DNA from: Sphingomonas sp.
Lineage (GTDB): Bacteria; Pseudomonadota; Alphaproteobacteria; Sphingomonadales; Sphingomonadaceae
Assembly (NCBI GenBank): GCA_003248865.1
Contig: QFPK01000006.1
Coordinates: forward strand, 1-64,000
Direction of reading: 5' to 3'
Length of the DNA stretch: 64,000 nucleotides
Program-made: the position numbers and the translations under genes
The notes under the pieces: generated by a model
Told to the model about the DNA's origin: nothing
Seen by the model: only the letters and a program-made list of their open reading frames with translations
Databases searched by the model: none
Part shown: positions 34,122 to 42,943 of the stretch, piece by piece
How the letters are laid out: the number at the start of each line of letters is the position of its first letter
How positions within the stretch are numbered: position 1 is the stretch's first letter

Positions 34122-35339
34122 TTAGCTCCGCGCAGCAACTCCCAGCGGAACCACGTTCGCCGGAACGGTCGGCATGCCGCCGTTCGGGATCAGGCTCGCC
34201 ATCGGCGCGTCGGTCACGATCACGGTCGCGCCTTCACCGAAGCCGTTGAACCCGGTGCGCATGGCCTGACCATAGGCGCCAAGCTGGCCGATCTCGATAT
34301 AATCGCCCGCCTTCACATCGCCCGGCAGCGCGAACGGACCCTTCATATGATCCATGTCGTCGCAGGTCGGGCCATAGAAGGAAAAGTCCGTCAGTTCGGC
34401 TTCCGACGCATCGGCGCGCACCAGCTTCACCGGATAGCGCCATTCCACATGGGCCGCATCGAACAGCGAGCCATAGGCGCCGTCGTTGATGTACAGTTCG
34501 TCGCCACGGCGCTTTTCCACCCGCACCAGCACGCTGGCATAATCGGCGGACAGCGCCCGGCCCGGCTCGCACCACAGTTCGGCGGAGTAGGAAACCGGCA
34601 GCGACTCATAGGCCCGCTCGATCACCGCGAAATAGGTTTCCAGGCTCGGCGGTTCCATGCCGGGGTAACGGCTGGGGAAGCCGCCGCCCACGTCGATCAC
34701 GTCCACGGTCACGCCCGCTTCCACGATCGCCGCGCGCACGAAGGCCATGGCGTCGGCATAGGCGGCCGGGCTCATCGCCTGCGATCCCACATGGAAGCAG
34801 ATTCCCAGCGAATCCGCTGCCTGGCGCGCGGCCAGCAGCAGGGCAGGGGCATCGGCCACGCCGATCCCGAACTTGGAGGCCAGGCTCAGCTTGGAATAGC
34901 CGGACGAAACCTTCAGCCGCACGCACAGGGTCAGGTCGTCCGCCGGCACGCCGTCGGTCGCGCAGGCCCGCACGATCTTCGCCAGTTCCTCATGGGTATC
35001 CAGGCTGAAGATGCGCACGCCGTGGGTGTGATAGGCCTCGGCGATGGCTTCCTCGGCCTTCACCGGATGCATGAAGGCCAGCACGGCGCGCGGCAACAGC
35101 CCACGCACCAGCCGCACCTCGGCGATGGAGGCGACGTCGAAATGGCGGATTCCACCGGCCCACAGCGTCTCGATCAGATGCGGTGAAGGGTTCGCCTTCA
35201 CGGCATAGAAGCTCTTGCCCGGAAATGCCGAAGCAAAGAAGCGCGCCGCATCGAGAGCAGCCTCAGGACGGACAAGGGTGACGGGAGCTGCCGGTTGCAG
35301 CTCGCCCGCTACCCGAAGCGCGTTATGATGGTTGTGCAA
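34122..35339 (-). CDS. Type III PLP-dependent ornithine decarboxylase
   Basis: This 405-residue fold-III decarboxylase has the PLP Lys48 in SFYAVKANPSPHL, the HVGSQ segment, DVGGGFPSRYPG for phosphate binding, CEPGRALSADY, and GPTCDDMDHM containing the catalytic Cys-Asp pair typical of ornithine/lysine decarboxylases of eukaryotic type. It should convert ornithine to putrescine. It starts with TTG at 35339, with GGAGG nine bases upstream; no ATG or GTG fits. The alternative, an exosortase-locus decarboxylase, is less likely given the DHS-like neighbour. Confidence 0.88.
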   Translation of the reverse strand: MHNHHNALRVAGELQPAAPVTLVRPEAALDAARFFASAFPGKSFYAVKANPSPHLIETLWAGGIRHFDVASIAEVRLVRGLLPRAVLAFMHPVKAEEAIAEAYHTHGVRIFSLDTHEELAKIVRACATDGVPADDLTLCVRLKVSSGYSKLSLASKFGIGVADAPALLLAARQAADSLGICFHVGSQAMSPAAYADAMAFVRAAIVEAGVTVDVIDVGGGFPSRYPGMEPPSLETYFAVIERAYESLPVSYSAELWCEPGRALSADYASVLVRVEKRRGDELYINDGAYGSLFDAAHVEWRYPVKLVRADASEAELTDFSFYGPTCDDMDHMKGPFALPGDVKAGDYIEIGQLGAYGQAMRTGFNGFGEGATVIVTDAPMASLIPNGGMPTVPANVVPLGVAARS

Positions 35340-35487
35340 TTCAAGGGACCTCCGGGGTGCAGTTTCAGAATCGACTGCCTTGCGGTGGAAGTCCCATGGG
35401 GCAGCGGAGCGCGCATATGGGGACGTTGCCCCCCCATGTAAAGTGGAAAATTGTGACAGTCCGCCCGACGCTTAGCGGGGGGTCTAT

Positions 35488-35841
35488 TCAGCGCGCCGAG
35501 CTGCCCTCAAGCTTGGCCGAAACGAAGTCCGCCAGCGTGCCCAGGCTTTCGAACAGTTCGCCGGTCACCTCGTCGTCGTCGATCAGGATGCCGAAGCGAT
35601 CCTCCAGCGCCGTCAGCACAGTCGCCACAGCCATCGAATCAAGCTCCGGCAGGCTGCCGAACAGCAAAGTGTCGCGGGTCAGGCCCGCAGCCACATCGGG
35701 CGTCAGAGACAGCGCATCGGCCAATGCCGCTGCGACATCCTCCACGATCTTGTCAGGCGTAACAGACAGACTTGCCACCTTGGTGCTCGCTCCCCGTTGG
35801 CGGGTCTCTTGTTCGGGGGCACGGCTGCATCGGCCGGGCAT
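35488..35841 (-). CDS. Acyl carrier protein-like protein
   Basis: The product has the ACP four-helix pattern and the phosphopantetheine Ser in LPELDSMAVATVL, followed by EDRFGILIDDDEVTGELFESLGTLADFV. From the ATG at 35841 it is 117 residues; a GTG at 35778, with GGGGAG upstream, would give a 96-residue protein closer to normal ACP length, so the first 21 residues (rich in Arg and Gln) may not be translated. No acyl-AMP ligase or synthase is adjacent. It reads in the same direction as the decarboxylase, 148 bp upstream, but a shared role is not shown. Confidence 0.78.
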   Translation of the reverse strand: MPGRCSRAPEQETRQRGASTKVASLSVTPDKIVEDVAAALADALSLTPDVAAGLTRDTLLFGSLPELDSMAVATVLTALEDRFGILIDDDEVTGELFESLGTLADFVSAKLEGSSAR

Positions 35842-35953
35842 CTCCGAAACTTGGTCTAGAGGCCGCGCGCCTTACTCCGCCAAGCGCTGCATTGCAACAG
35901 CGGGGGGAAGGGGCATTGCAACCGTCGCCCCCCGCCCATAGATGCGAAACCCT

Positions 35954-36748
35954 ATGGCGACAGCCTTTCTGAAGATGCACGGGGCCGGCAATGATTTTGC
36001 CATCTTCGATGCCCGGCAAGTGGCCCTCGCCATGCCGCCCGAGCGTGTCCGCCGTCTGGCGGACCGGCACCGGGGCATCGGCTGCGACCAGCTGATCGTG
36101 ATGGAACCGTCCGCCCGCGCCGACGTCTTCATGCGCATCTTCAACCCGGACGGCAGCGAATCCGGCGCCTGCGGCAACGCCACGCGCTGCGTCGCCCGCC
36201 TGCTGGGGGGCAGCGCCACCATCGAAACGCGTGGCGGCCTTCTCACGGCAGCGCTCGCCGAAGACGGCGTCACCATCGACATGGGCGCCCCCCGCTTCGG
36301 CTGGGCGGAGATCCCGCTGGCATACGCAATGGACACCGCCGACATGCCGGTTGCCTGGGGAGAACTGGAACGCCCCTCGGCGGTGAACATGGGCAACCCC
36401 CACGCCATCTTCTTCGTGCCCGACACCGATTCCGTCCCGCTGGACAGCCTCGGCCCCGAGATCGAGCATGACCCGATCTTTCCGGAGCGGGTGAACGTCA
36501 ACGTCGCCACCATCCTCAGCCGCAGCCATATCCGGCTGCGCGTGTGGGAACGCGGCGCCGGCCTCACGCTCGCCTGCGGCACCGGCGCCTGCGCCACCTT
36601 CGCCGCCGCCCGCCGCCGGGGCCTTGTGGACAGCCGCGCCACCCTCAGCCTGCCCGGCGGAGACCTGGTCATCGCCGAAACTCCGCACGGCACGCTCAGC
36701 ATGACGGGCCCGGTGTCCACCGCCTATCGGGGTGAGACCGACCTTTGA
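35954..36748 (+). CDS. dapF: Diaminopimelate epimerase
   Basis: The 264-residue protein converts LL- to meso-diaminopimelate for lysine and peptidoglycan synthesis. It has the two catalytic cysteines in symmetrical domains: Cys73 in ESGACGNATRC and Cys208 in LACGTGACATF, plus FLKMHGAGNDFAIFDAR at the N-terminus. Two in-frame ATGs exist (35942 and 35954); the second gives the usual start and is preferred, although neither has a clear ribosome site. Its stop overlaps the TTG start of mtaB. Confidence 0.95.
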   Translation: MATAFLKMHGAGNDFAIFDARQVALAMPPERVRRLADRHRGIGCDQLIVMEPSARADVFMRIFNPDGSESGACGNATRCVARLLGGSATIETRGGLLTAALAEDGVTIDMGAPRFGWAEIPLAYAMDTADMPVAWGELERPSAVNMGNPHAIFFVPDTDSVPLDSLGPEIEHDPIFPERVNVNVATILSRSHIRLRVWERGAGLTLACGTGACATFAAARRRGLVDSRATLSLPGGDLVIAETPHGTLSMTGPVSTAYRGETDL

Positions 36749-37884
36749 CAGCAAGGGTTGTCATCCACGGCTGCCGCTCCAACCTCGCCGAACGCGACGC
36801 GCTTGCGTCGCTGGCGCCCGACGGCGCCACCGTCATCAACAGCTGCGCCGTCACGACCGAAGCCGTGCGAGACGCCCGCGCCGCCGCCCGCACGGCCGCG
36901 CGCACCGGCCCGGTCTATGTCACCGGCTGCGCTGCCACGCTGGAACCCGAGCGCTTCGCAGACGTGGCAACCATCATCCCCAATGCCCTGAAACTGAACG
37001 GGGAAGCCTGGGGCAGGGCAGGGCAGCAACCCGCCGTCACTCGCCAGTCCCGCGCCTTCGTCGCCGTGCAGGATGGGTGCGACCATGATTGCACCTTCTG
37101 CGTCACCCGCCTCGCGCGCGGCCCTTCGCGCTCCGTCCCGCTCGAAACCACCGTCGCCCGCGTCGCAGCGCTCGCGGAACAGGGCGTCGCCGAAGCGGTG
37201 CTCACCGGCATCGACACCACCAGCTACGGGCAGGACCTTCCCGGCCGCCCGCTGCTCGGCCAGCTGGTGCAGGCGATCCTCGCCCGCACGGTCCTCCCGC
37301 GCCTTCGCCTCTCCTCGCTGGACGCAGCGGAAGCCGACGACGCCCTGCTGGAGGCGCTGGCGGACGAACGGCTGATGCCGCAGCTCCACCTCTCGCTGCA
37401 ATCCGGCGACGACCTGATCCTGAAGCGCATGAAACGCCGCCACAGCCGCGCAGATGCCGTGGCCCTTGCACAGCGCCTGCACGCCATCCGCCCGGGCATC
37501 GCGCTCAGCGCAGACCTGATCGCGGGCTTCCCAACCGAAGGCGAAGCCGCCCACGCCAACAGCCTGTCCCTGCTGGCGGATTGCGACCTCGCGCAGGCCC
37601 ATGTCTTCCCCTATTCGCCACGCCCCGGCACGCCGGCGGCCCGAATGCCGCAGGTGCCGGCTGCCGTCGCAAAGGCGCGCGCCGCCGAACTCCGGGCCGA
37701 ATCCACCCGCCGGCTGGCCGCTTTCACTGCTGCCTTTGTCGGATTGCCAGTCGACACCGTCAGCGAAGGCGGGCAGGGGCTCAGCGCGCACGGGCTTCGG
37801 CTGCGCTATGCCGCGCCCCGGCCGAAGGGCGCTCTCGTGCGGCTCACGCCCACCCATCTGAACGACGGACTGCTGGCTGAATGA
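36745..37884 (+). CDS. mtaB: tRNA t6A37 methylthiotransferase MtaB
   Basis: The 379-residue radical-SAM enzyme converts t6A to ms2t6A at position 37 of tRNAs reading ANN codons. The N-terminal UPF0004 domain has Cys10, Cys34 and Cys62 for the auxiliary cluster, and the radical-SAM motif is Cys112-x3-Cys116-x2-Cys119 (GCDHDCTFC). GEAxxxGIDTTSYG-like AVLTGIDTTSYGQDLPG and LHLSLQSGDDLILKRMKRRHSR are family segments. It starts with TTG overlapping the dapF stop by 4 bases; no other start fits. ftsY overlaps its end. Confidence 0.9.
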   Translation: MTARVVIHGCRSNLAERDALASLAPDGATVINSCAVTTEAVRDARAAARTAARTGPVYVTGCAATLEPERFADVATIIPNALKLNGEAWGRAGQQPAVTRQSRAFVAVQDGCDHDCTFCVTRLARGPSRSVPLETTVARVAALAEQGVAEAVLTGIDTTSYGQDLPGRPLLGQLVQAILARTVLPRLRLSSLDAAEADDALLEALADERLMPQLHLSLQSGDDLILKRMKRRHSRADAVALAQRLHAIRPGIALSADLIAGFPTEGEAAHANSLSLLADCDLAQAHVFPYSPRPGTPAARMPQVPAAVAKARAAELRAESTRRLAAFTAAFVGLPVDTVSEGGQGLSAHGLRLRYAAPRPKGALVRLTPTHLNDGLLAE

Positions 37885-38813
37885 ACGACGTCACGGAAAA
37901 GACAGGCTGGCTCGCCCGCATGCGCTCGGGCCTCGCCCGCTCGTCAGAAAAGCTGGCGCAGAACCTGACCTTCATGGTCGGCGGCGGCCGCATCGAGTCG
38001 GAAGACCTTGATTCGGTGGAAGATGCGCTGATCGCGGCCGATCTGGGCCCGGCGGTCGCCGAACGCATCACCCGCAAGCTGGCCGATGCCCGGCTGGCCG
38101 GCGAGATCGACATGGCCCGTGTGCGGCAGGTCGCGGCAGACGAGATCGCCGCCATCCTCGCCCCGCTCGCAAAGCCGTTGCTGGTAACAGCCTTCCCGCG
38201 CCCACACACCATTCTCGTCGTCGGCGTGAACGGCACCGGCAAGACCACGACAATCGCCAAGCTGGCGCACAATTTCCAGGAAGACGACTACGCCGTGATG
38301 ATGGCCGCCGGAGATACCTTCCGCGCCGCCGCCGTCGAGCAGCTGAAGGTCTGGGGGGATCGCCTCTCCATCCCCGTCATCTCGGGGAAGCCGGATGCCG
38401 ATGCGGCCGGCCTTGCCTTCACCGCGATGGAACAGGCCCGCGCCTCCGGGCGGGACGTGCTGATGGTGGATACGGCCGGCCGGCTGCAGAACAAGGCGGG
38501 CCTGATGGACGAGTTGGCGAAGGTCCGCCGCGTGCTGGGCAAGCAGCACCCCGGCGCCCCGCACGACACCATCCTCGTGCTCGATGCCACAACCGGCCAG
38601 AACGCACTCAGCCAGATCGAGATTTTCCGCGAGGTGGCGGGCGTGACCGGCCTTGTGATGACCAAGCTGGACGGTACTGCGCGCGGCGGCGTGCTTGTCG
38701 CCGCAGCCGAGAAGTTCGGCCTGCCAATCCATGCCATCGGCGTCGGCGAACGGCTGGGGGATCTACGCCCCTTCGACGCCCGCGCCTATGCGAACGCGCT
38801 CACAGGAGCCTGA
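37881..38813 (+). CDS. ftsY: Signal recognition particle receptor FtsY
   Basis: The 310-residue GTPase is the NG-domain receptor for the SRP. The P-loop is GVNGTGKT (115-122), followed by DTFRAAAVEQLKVWGDR, DTAGRLQNKAGLMDEL and TKLDGTARGG. The acidic A domain is very short (about 10 residues), as in many alphaproteobacteria. It targets ribosome-SRP complexes to SecYEG. It overlaps mtaB (ATGA), and yciB follows after 2 bp. Confidence 0.96.
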   Translation: MNDVTEKTGWLARMRSGLARSSEKLAQNLTFMVGGGRIESEDLDSVEDALIAADLGPAVAERITRKLADARLAGEIDMARVRQVAADEIAAILAPLAKPLLVTAFPRPHTILVVGVNGTGKTTTIAKLAHNFQEDDYAVMMAAGDTFRAAAVEQLKVWGDRLSIPVISGKPDADAAGLAFTAMEQARASGRDVLMVDTAGRLQNKAGLMDELAKVRRVLGKQHPGAPHDTILVLDATTGQNALSQIEIFREVAGVTGLVMTKLDGTARGGVLVAAAEKFGLPIHAIGVGERLGDLRPFDARAYANALTGA

Positions 38814-38815
38814 GT

Positions 38816-39430
38816 TTGACGGAACAGCCTCAAAGCGCGCCCGCGCGCAGGGAACTCAGCGGCTGGACGAAGCTCGCGGTCGATCTCGGCCCGCTCCTTG
38901 TCTTCTTCGCCGCCTATTCGCGATTCGATGTCTATGTCGGCACGGCGGCCTTCATGGCGGCCACGGCCGTCGCCATGGCAGTCGCCTGGATTTTCACCCG
39001 CCATATCCCGGCGATGACATGGTTCTCCGCCGTGCTGGTGGGGGTGTTCGGCGGCCTCACGCTCTGGCTGCACGACGACACTTTCATCAAGATGAAGCCG
39101 ACCATCGTCTTCCTCATCTTCGCGGGCGTGCTCGCCTTCGGCCTGCTGCGCGGCCGGAATTATCTGAAGTCGCTGCTCGGCTCGGCGCTTCCAGGCCTCA
39201 GTGAACGCGGCTGGACCCTTCTGACCCGTCGCTGGGCGCTGTTCTTCCTGCTGCTCGCAGGGCTCAACGAACTGTTCTGGCGCTTCTTCCCCACCGACAT
39301 CTGGCTGCACTTCAAGATGTGGGGCGACACCCTCATGACCTTCCTGTTCATGGCCGCACAGATCCCGCTGATGATGAAACATGGTCTCAGCTTCGAGGAT
39401 CCGGAAAAGGACGATCCGTCAAAGTCTTGA
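38816..39430 (+). CDS. yciB: Inner membrane-spanning protein YciB (septation protein A)
   Basis: The 204-residue protein has about five helices and the family blocks DLGPLLVFFAAY, KMKPTIVFLIFAGVLAFGLLRGRNYLKSLLG and NELFWRFFPTDIWLHFKMWG. YciB/IspZ proteins act in envelope integrity and cell division, possibly with rod-shape machinery. It starts with TTG at 38816, two bases after ftsY; the frame offers no better start. It ends the dapF-mtaB-ftsY-yciB operon. Confidence 0.9.
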   Translation: MTEQPQSAPARRELSGWTKLAVDLGPLLVFFAAYSRFDVYVGTAAFMAATAVAMAVAWIFTRHIPAMTWFSAVLVGVFGGLTLWLHDDTFIKMKPTIVFLIFAGVLAFGLLRGRNYLKSLLGSALPGLSERGWTLLTRRWALFFLLLAGLNELFWRFFPTDIWLHFKMWGDTLMTFLFMAAQIPLMMKHGLSFEDPEKDDPSKS

Positions 39431-39578
39431 GGCTATTTTCGCAGAAGTTGCAGAAATTTGCATTGTGGGGCTGGCGCGGCTGATCGGGCTTCGCTACAGA
39501 TCGCTCAACGTCCAGGCTGAAACCGCTGAGAATCATCGGAAAGCCATGGTCGAACTGAAATAATAGGGGTCGCTACCT

Positions 39579-40307
39579 ATGCTGAATCCGATTGCCGCTT
39601 TTGCGGTTGCCACGCTTGCTGGCGCCTTCGTCGTCGCAACGCCTGCGTCGGCCGTCACTGTCATGTTTGGCGGCGCAACGCAGAATGTCTCCAGCGTCAC
39701 GCGGACGGCAGACGGCGTGGATTTCACCTTCACCGCCGTTCGCTTTACGGGCAACCCCGCCACGCTGTCCGGCCTGTCCAGCCTCGGCGCGCCGCTTCTG
39801 GTTTCCGTGTCGGCCCCGGGCCTTGGCGTTGATGGCGGTGGCTCGGCCCCGCAGGTTGATACGAACCAGGCCAACCGCCGTGAGGCGCTCATCCTCACGG
39901 CCAGCAGCCCGTTCGAGATTGCAAGCCTCAAGCTGTCGATGGTCGACTCCAACGACACGCTGATGCTTTATGGCGTCAACCCGGACGGCAGCTTCATTCC
40001 GCTGATCAACTCGGGCACGATCAAGTCGGGTCTCGACGGCGCGGCTTCGGTCGTGAACAGCAATGCAAACGGTGGCACCTCGCTGCTCACCTTCTCCAAC
40101 CCCTGGGGCAACTTCAGCCAATATGTGTTCACGACGCGGGTTGGCGGCGACGTGATCTACAATGGTGACCGCGGCCAAGGATATCGCCTCGATTCGATCG
40201 GCTTCAACGTGGTTCCAGAACCGCGCATGTGGGCGATGCTGATCGTCGGCTTCGGCCTTGTCGGCTTCACCGCCCGCCGTCGCCGCAAGCCGATGGTCTC
40301 TGCCTGA
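39579..40307 (+). CDS. PEPxxWA-CTERM protein, tandem paralogue 1
   Basis: The 242-residue exported protein has a signal peptide (MLNPIAAFAVATLAGAFVVATPASA), a central beta domain with VDGGGSAPQVDTNQANRREAL, NDTLMLYGVNPDGS and TIKSGLDGAASVVN, and the tail VPEPRMWAMLIVGFGLVGFTARRRR. Its core is clearly paralogous to the next gene. A strong hairpin (40351-40375) follows. Confidence 0.85.
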   Translation: MLNPIAAFAVATLAGAFVVATPASAVTVMFGGATQNVSSVTRTADGVDFTFTAVRFTGNPATLSGLSSLGAPLLVSVSAPGLGVDGGGSAPQVDTNQANRREALILTASSPFEIASLKLSMVDSNDTLMLYGVNPDGSFIPLINSGTIKSGLDGAASVVNSNANGGTSLLTFSNPWGNFSQYVFTTRVGGDVIYNGDRGQGYRLDSIGFNVVPEPRMWAMLIVGFGLVGFTARRRRKPMVSA

Positions 40308-40350
40308 TCGATCCGGGCACGGCCGACAACGTCCGCGCTGATCCGTTACA

Positions 40351-40375
40351 CCCGGCAACCGCAATGGTTGCCGGG
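40351..40375 (+). terminator. Terminator-like hairpin after tandem paralogue 1
   Basis: CCCGGCAACC and GGTTGCCGGG form a perfect 10-bp stem with loop GCAAT, followed by CGTTTA, 43 bp after the stop. Confidence 0.7.
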
Positions 40376-40500
40376 CGTTTACCCATTCCCTTTGGAATTA
40401 ACGCCATAAAAACTGGATGAATTGGCCGTTACTGCCCTAACCCCTGTGCAACAATCGCTGCCCGGTCGGGGGCCGCGAATCCTAGCCAGGGGCATTTGTC

Positions 40501-41238
40501 ATGAAGAAGATCGCTGCGGCCGCCATTGCGGCTGCACTCGCTGTTTCGCCTGCCAGCGCGGCCGTCATCGTGCTGGGCGGTCCGTCCGCCAACGTCAGCA
40601 GCATCACGGGTTCGGTGGATGGAATCGGCTATACGTTCGAAGCCCTTCGCTTCGAAGTCGCGCCGTCCGCGCTCACCAGCTACAGCCAGTTCAGCTCCAC
40701 CAGCAGCTCCGGCTCGGCGATGCAGATCAGCGTCACGGCCCCCGGCATCGGCGTGAACGGCGGCGGTTCGGCTCCGCAGGTCGATACCAACCAGGTGAAG
40801 AACCGCGAGGCGATCCTGCTGACGACCGACAAGCTGGTCGACATCAGCGCGCTGAAGCTTTCCTACATCGACAACAACGACACGCTGCTCGTGCTCGGCG
40901 TGAACGACGATGGCAGCCTGGTGTCGCTGGTCGGCGCCGGCACCATCAAGTCGGGCCTCGGCGGCACCGCGGGTGTCGTCAACACCGCCGCGAACAACGG
41001 GACCAGCCTGCTCAGCTTCGCCGATGCCTTCGGCAGCTATAGCCGCTACATCTTCACCACCAGCGTCGGTGGCGAGCTGAACTACAACGGTCTCGTGGGC
41101 CAAGGCTATCGCATCGACTCGATCACGCTCAACGCGGCCGCAGTGCCGGAACCCGCCACCTGGGCGATGCTGATCACCGGTTTCGGCTTCGTTGGCGCCG
41201 TTGCCCGCCGTCGCCGCGCCGGGATGGTTTCGGCCTGA
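40501..41238 (+). CDS. PEPxxWA-CTERM protein, tandem paralogue 2
   Basis: The 245-residue protein has a signal peptide (MKKIAAAAIAAALAVSPASA) and the same core blocks as its neighbour: VNGGGSAPQVDTNQVKNREAI, NDTLLVLGVNDDGS, TIKSGLGGTAGVVN and YNGLVGQGYRIDSI. The tail is VPEPATWAMLITGFGFVGAVARRRR. It has an insertion of Ser-rich sequence (SSTSSSGSA) relative to paralogue 1. The function of the shared domain is not known. Confidence 0.85.
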   Translation: MKKIAAAAIAAALAVSPASAAVIVLGGPSANVSSITGSVDGIGYTFEALRFEVAPSALTSYSQFSSTSSSGSAMQISVTAPGIGVNGGGSAPQVDTNQVKNREAILLTTDKLVDISALKLSYIDNNDTLLVLGVNDDGSLVSLVGAGTIKSGLGGTAGVVNTAANNGTSLLSFADAFGSYSRYIFTTSVGGELNYNGLVGQGYRIDSITLNAAAVPEPATWAMLITGFGFVGAVARRRRAGMVSA

Positions 41239-41278
41239 ACAGACGTTCGGCCATAACAGACTTCCGGGTTGGAAGTTC

Positions 41279-41310
41279 GGGGGCGGCGCCACAAGCGCCG
41301 CCCCCTTTTT
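41279..41310 (+). terminator. Rho-independent terminator after tandem paralogue 2
   Basis: GGGGGCGGCGC and GCGCCGCCCCC form an 11-bp stem with loop CACAA, followed directly by TTTTT. It is the most canonical intrinsic terminator in the window. Confidence 0.9.
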
Positions 41311-41319
41311 CATGTCCGC

Positions 41320-42906
41320 TTACTGCTCGTAGCTGCGGATCAGCTGATCGAACAGCCGCACGCCATAGCCGCGCAGGCCCTTGGGCACCGTCGGCAGGTC
41401 GGTCGCGGCAGTCATCACCCCTGCCATGTCCACATGCGCCCAGGCGGTGGGCTCGGGCGTCAGGAAGCTGATGAAGTGCGCGGCCGTTCCTGCCCCGGCA
41501 CGCCCGCCCTCGTTCGCATTCTTGATATCGGCGATGTCGCTCGACATGTCGGCGGCATAACTGGTGTGAAGCGGCATCCGCCACACATCCTCGCCCGTAC
41601 GGGTGCCGGCCGTCGTCAGGCGGGCGGCCAGATCCTCATTGCGCGCGAACAATCCGGCATATTCGTCGCCCAGCGCAGCCGAGATGGCGCCCGTCAGGGT
41701 GGACAGGTTCACCACCACGGCGGGCTTGTGCTGCCGGATCACCCACTGGTTGGCATCCACCATCACCAGACGCCCTTCGGCATCGGCATTGATCATTTCC
41801 ACCGTCTTGCCGTTCAGCGTCCGCACCACGTCGCCGGGGCGCTGGGCCGTGCCGCCGGGCATATTTTCCGCCAGCGCCGCCACGCCGATCACATTGGCCT
41901 TCGCGCCGCGCTTCGCCGCCGCGATCGCCGCGGCCACGGCACCGGCCGCGCCGGACATGTCGGCCTTCATCGACCACATGCCGGCCGCCGGCTTGATGGA
42001 GTTGCCGCCGCTGTCGAAGGTGATTCCCTTGCCGACCAGCGCGATGGGCGCGGCATTGCCCGCGCCGCGATACTCCACCGCCAGCAGCCGTGCGGGCCGG
42101 GCAGAGCCTTGCCCCACGCCCAGCAGCGCACCCATACCCAGCGCGCGCATCTGCGCTTCGTCCAGCACGGTCACCCGTACATTGGGAACGCCCTTCAGCT
42201 CCTTCTGAACGGCCGCCACGAAGCTCTCGGGATACAGCTCGTTGGCGGGCGTGATGATCAGGTCCCGCCCGAAGCGTATGGCAGAGGCCACCTGCGCCAG
42301 ATCGGCCGCATAGGCCGCAGCCGCGCCCGCTTCATCGGTCACCACCGTCACAGGGTTCACCGGCGGCACCTTCGGCTGCGACTTCAGCCGGTCATAGCGG
42401 TAACCCGCCAACTCGGCGCCATAGGCCAGATAGGGCGCCGATCCGGCGGGCAGGGCGCCGCCCAGGATCGCGATTTCCGAGGGCTCGTCGCGCAGCGCCT
42501 GATAGGCCTTGCCGGCCGCATCGGCGAGCGCGCTTTCCTTGGGCGCCGTCAAGGCTTCCACGCCGACCAGCACAATCGCCGGATGCCCGCCGATGTTGAA
42601 AAGCTTCAGCGTCGACAGCGGCTTGGCATCGAACCGTGCCGCCTTGGCGGCCGCCGAAATCGCCGCCACGGTGTCGGCCGGCAGCCCCGGCGCGGCCTTC
42701 ACGATATCCAGCGGCGCGGTCACCGGCAGGATCAGCGCGGCGCCCGCCGGCACGGTGGCGGCAAAGCGGATCGGCCGCTGCGGGCTGTTCTCCCGCGTGG
42801 AGGGCGCCACGCCCGACCCGACGAGACCGGCGGGCCGGTCCTGCGCCAGCGCGGGCGAGGTGAGGGCGGTTGCAATCAGCAGGGCGGCAAAGGGTGCGAT
42901 CCGCAT
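41320..42906 (-). CDS. Exported leucyl aminopeptidase (M17 family)
   Basis: The 528-residue protein has an N-terminal signal peptide (MRIAPFAALLIATALTSPALAQ), an N-terminal domain, and the M17 catalytic domain: VGKGITFDSGGNSIKPAAGMWSMKADMSG and the metal- and bicarbonate-binding INADAEGRLVMVD, where Asn-Ala-Asp replaces the common Asn-Thr-Asp. It should cleave N-terminal residues from peptides using two metal ions. Most M17 enzymes are cytosolic; this one is predicted periplasmic or outer. A 19-bp palindrome lies just upstream. Confidence 0.9.
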   Translation of the reverse strand: MRIAPFAALLIATALTSPALAQDRPAGLVGSGVAPSTRENSPQRPIRFAATVPAGAALILPVTAPLDIVKAAPGLPADTVAAISAAAKAARFDAKPLSTLKLFNIGGHPAIVLVGVEALTAPKESALADAAGKAYQALRDEPSEIAILGGALPAGSAPYLAYGAELAGYRYDRLKSQPKVPPVNPVTVVTDEAGAAAAYAADLAQVASAIRFGRDLIITPANELYPESFVAAVQKELKGVPNVRVTVLDEAQMRALGMGALLGVGQGSARPARLLAVEYRGAGNAAPIALVGKGITFDSGGNSIKPAAGMWSMKADMSGAAGAVAAAIAAAKRGAKANVIGVAALAENMPGGTAQRPGDVVRTLNGKTVEMINADAEGRLVMVDANQWVIRQHKPAVVVNLSTLTGAISAALGDEYAGLFARNEDLAARLTTAGTRTGEDVWRMPLHTSYAADMSSDIADIKNANEGGRAGAGTAAHFISFLTPEPTAWAHVDMAGVMTAATDLPTVPKGLRGYGVRLFDQLIRSYEQ

Positions 42907-42919
42907 TCTTCCTAAATCT

Positions 42920-42938
42920 CCTGTAACATTGTTACAGG
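42920..42938. promoter_or_regulatory. Operator-like palindrome upstream of the aminopeptidase
   Basis: CCTGTAACATTGTTACAGG is a perfect palindrome with one central base, 13 bp before the aminopeptidase start and 5 bp after the DUF3089 gene's end. The TGTAACA half-site and size fit a dimeric repressor of TetR type, but no regulator is adjacent. It could also form a small RNA hairpin. Confidence 0.5.
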
Positions 42939-42943
42939 ATTGC

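Noticed and set aside
34122..35339. Decarboxylase and ACP as part of an exosortase locus
   Set aside because: Such loci have a specific decarboxylase and ligase next to exosortase. Here the neighbour is a DHS-like gene and the Cys-Asp motif is that of ornithine decarboxylase.
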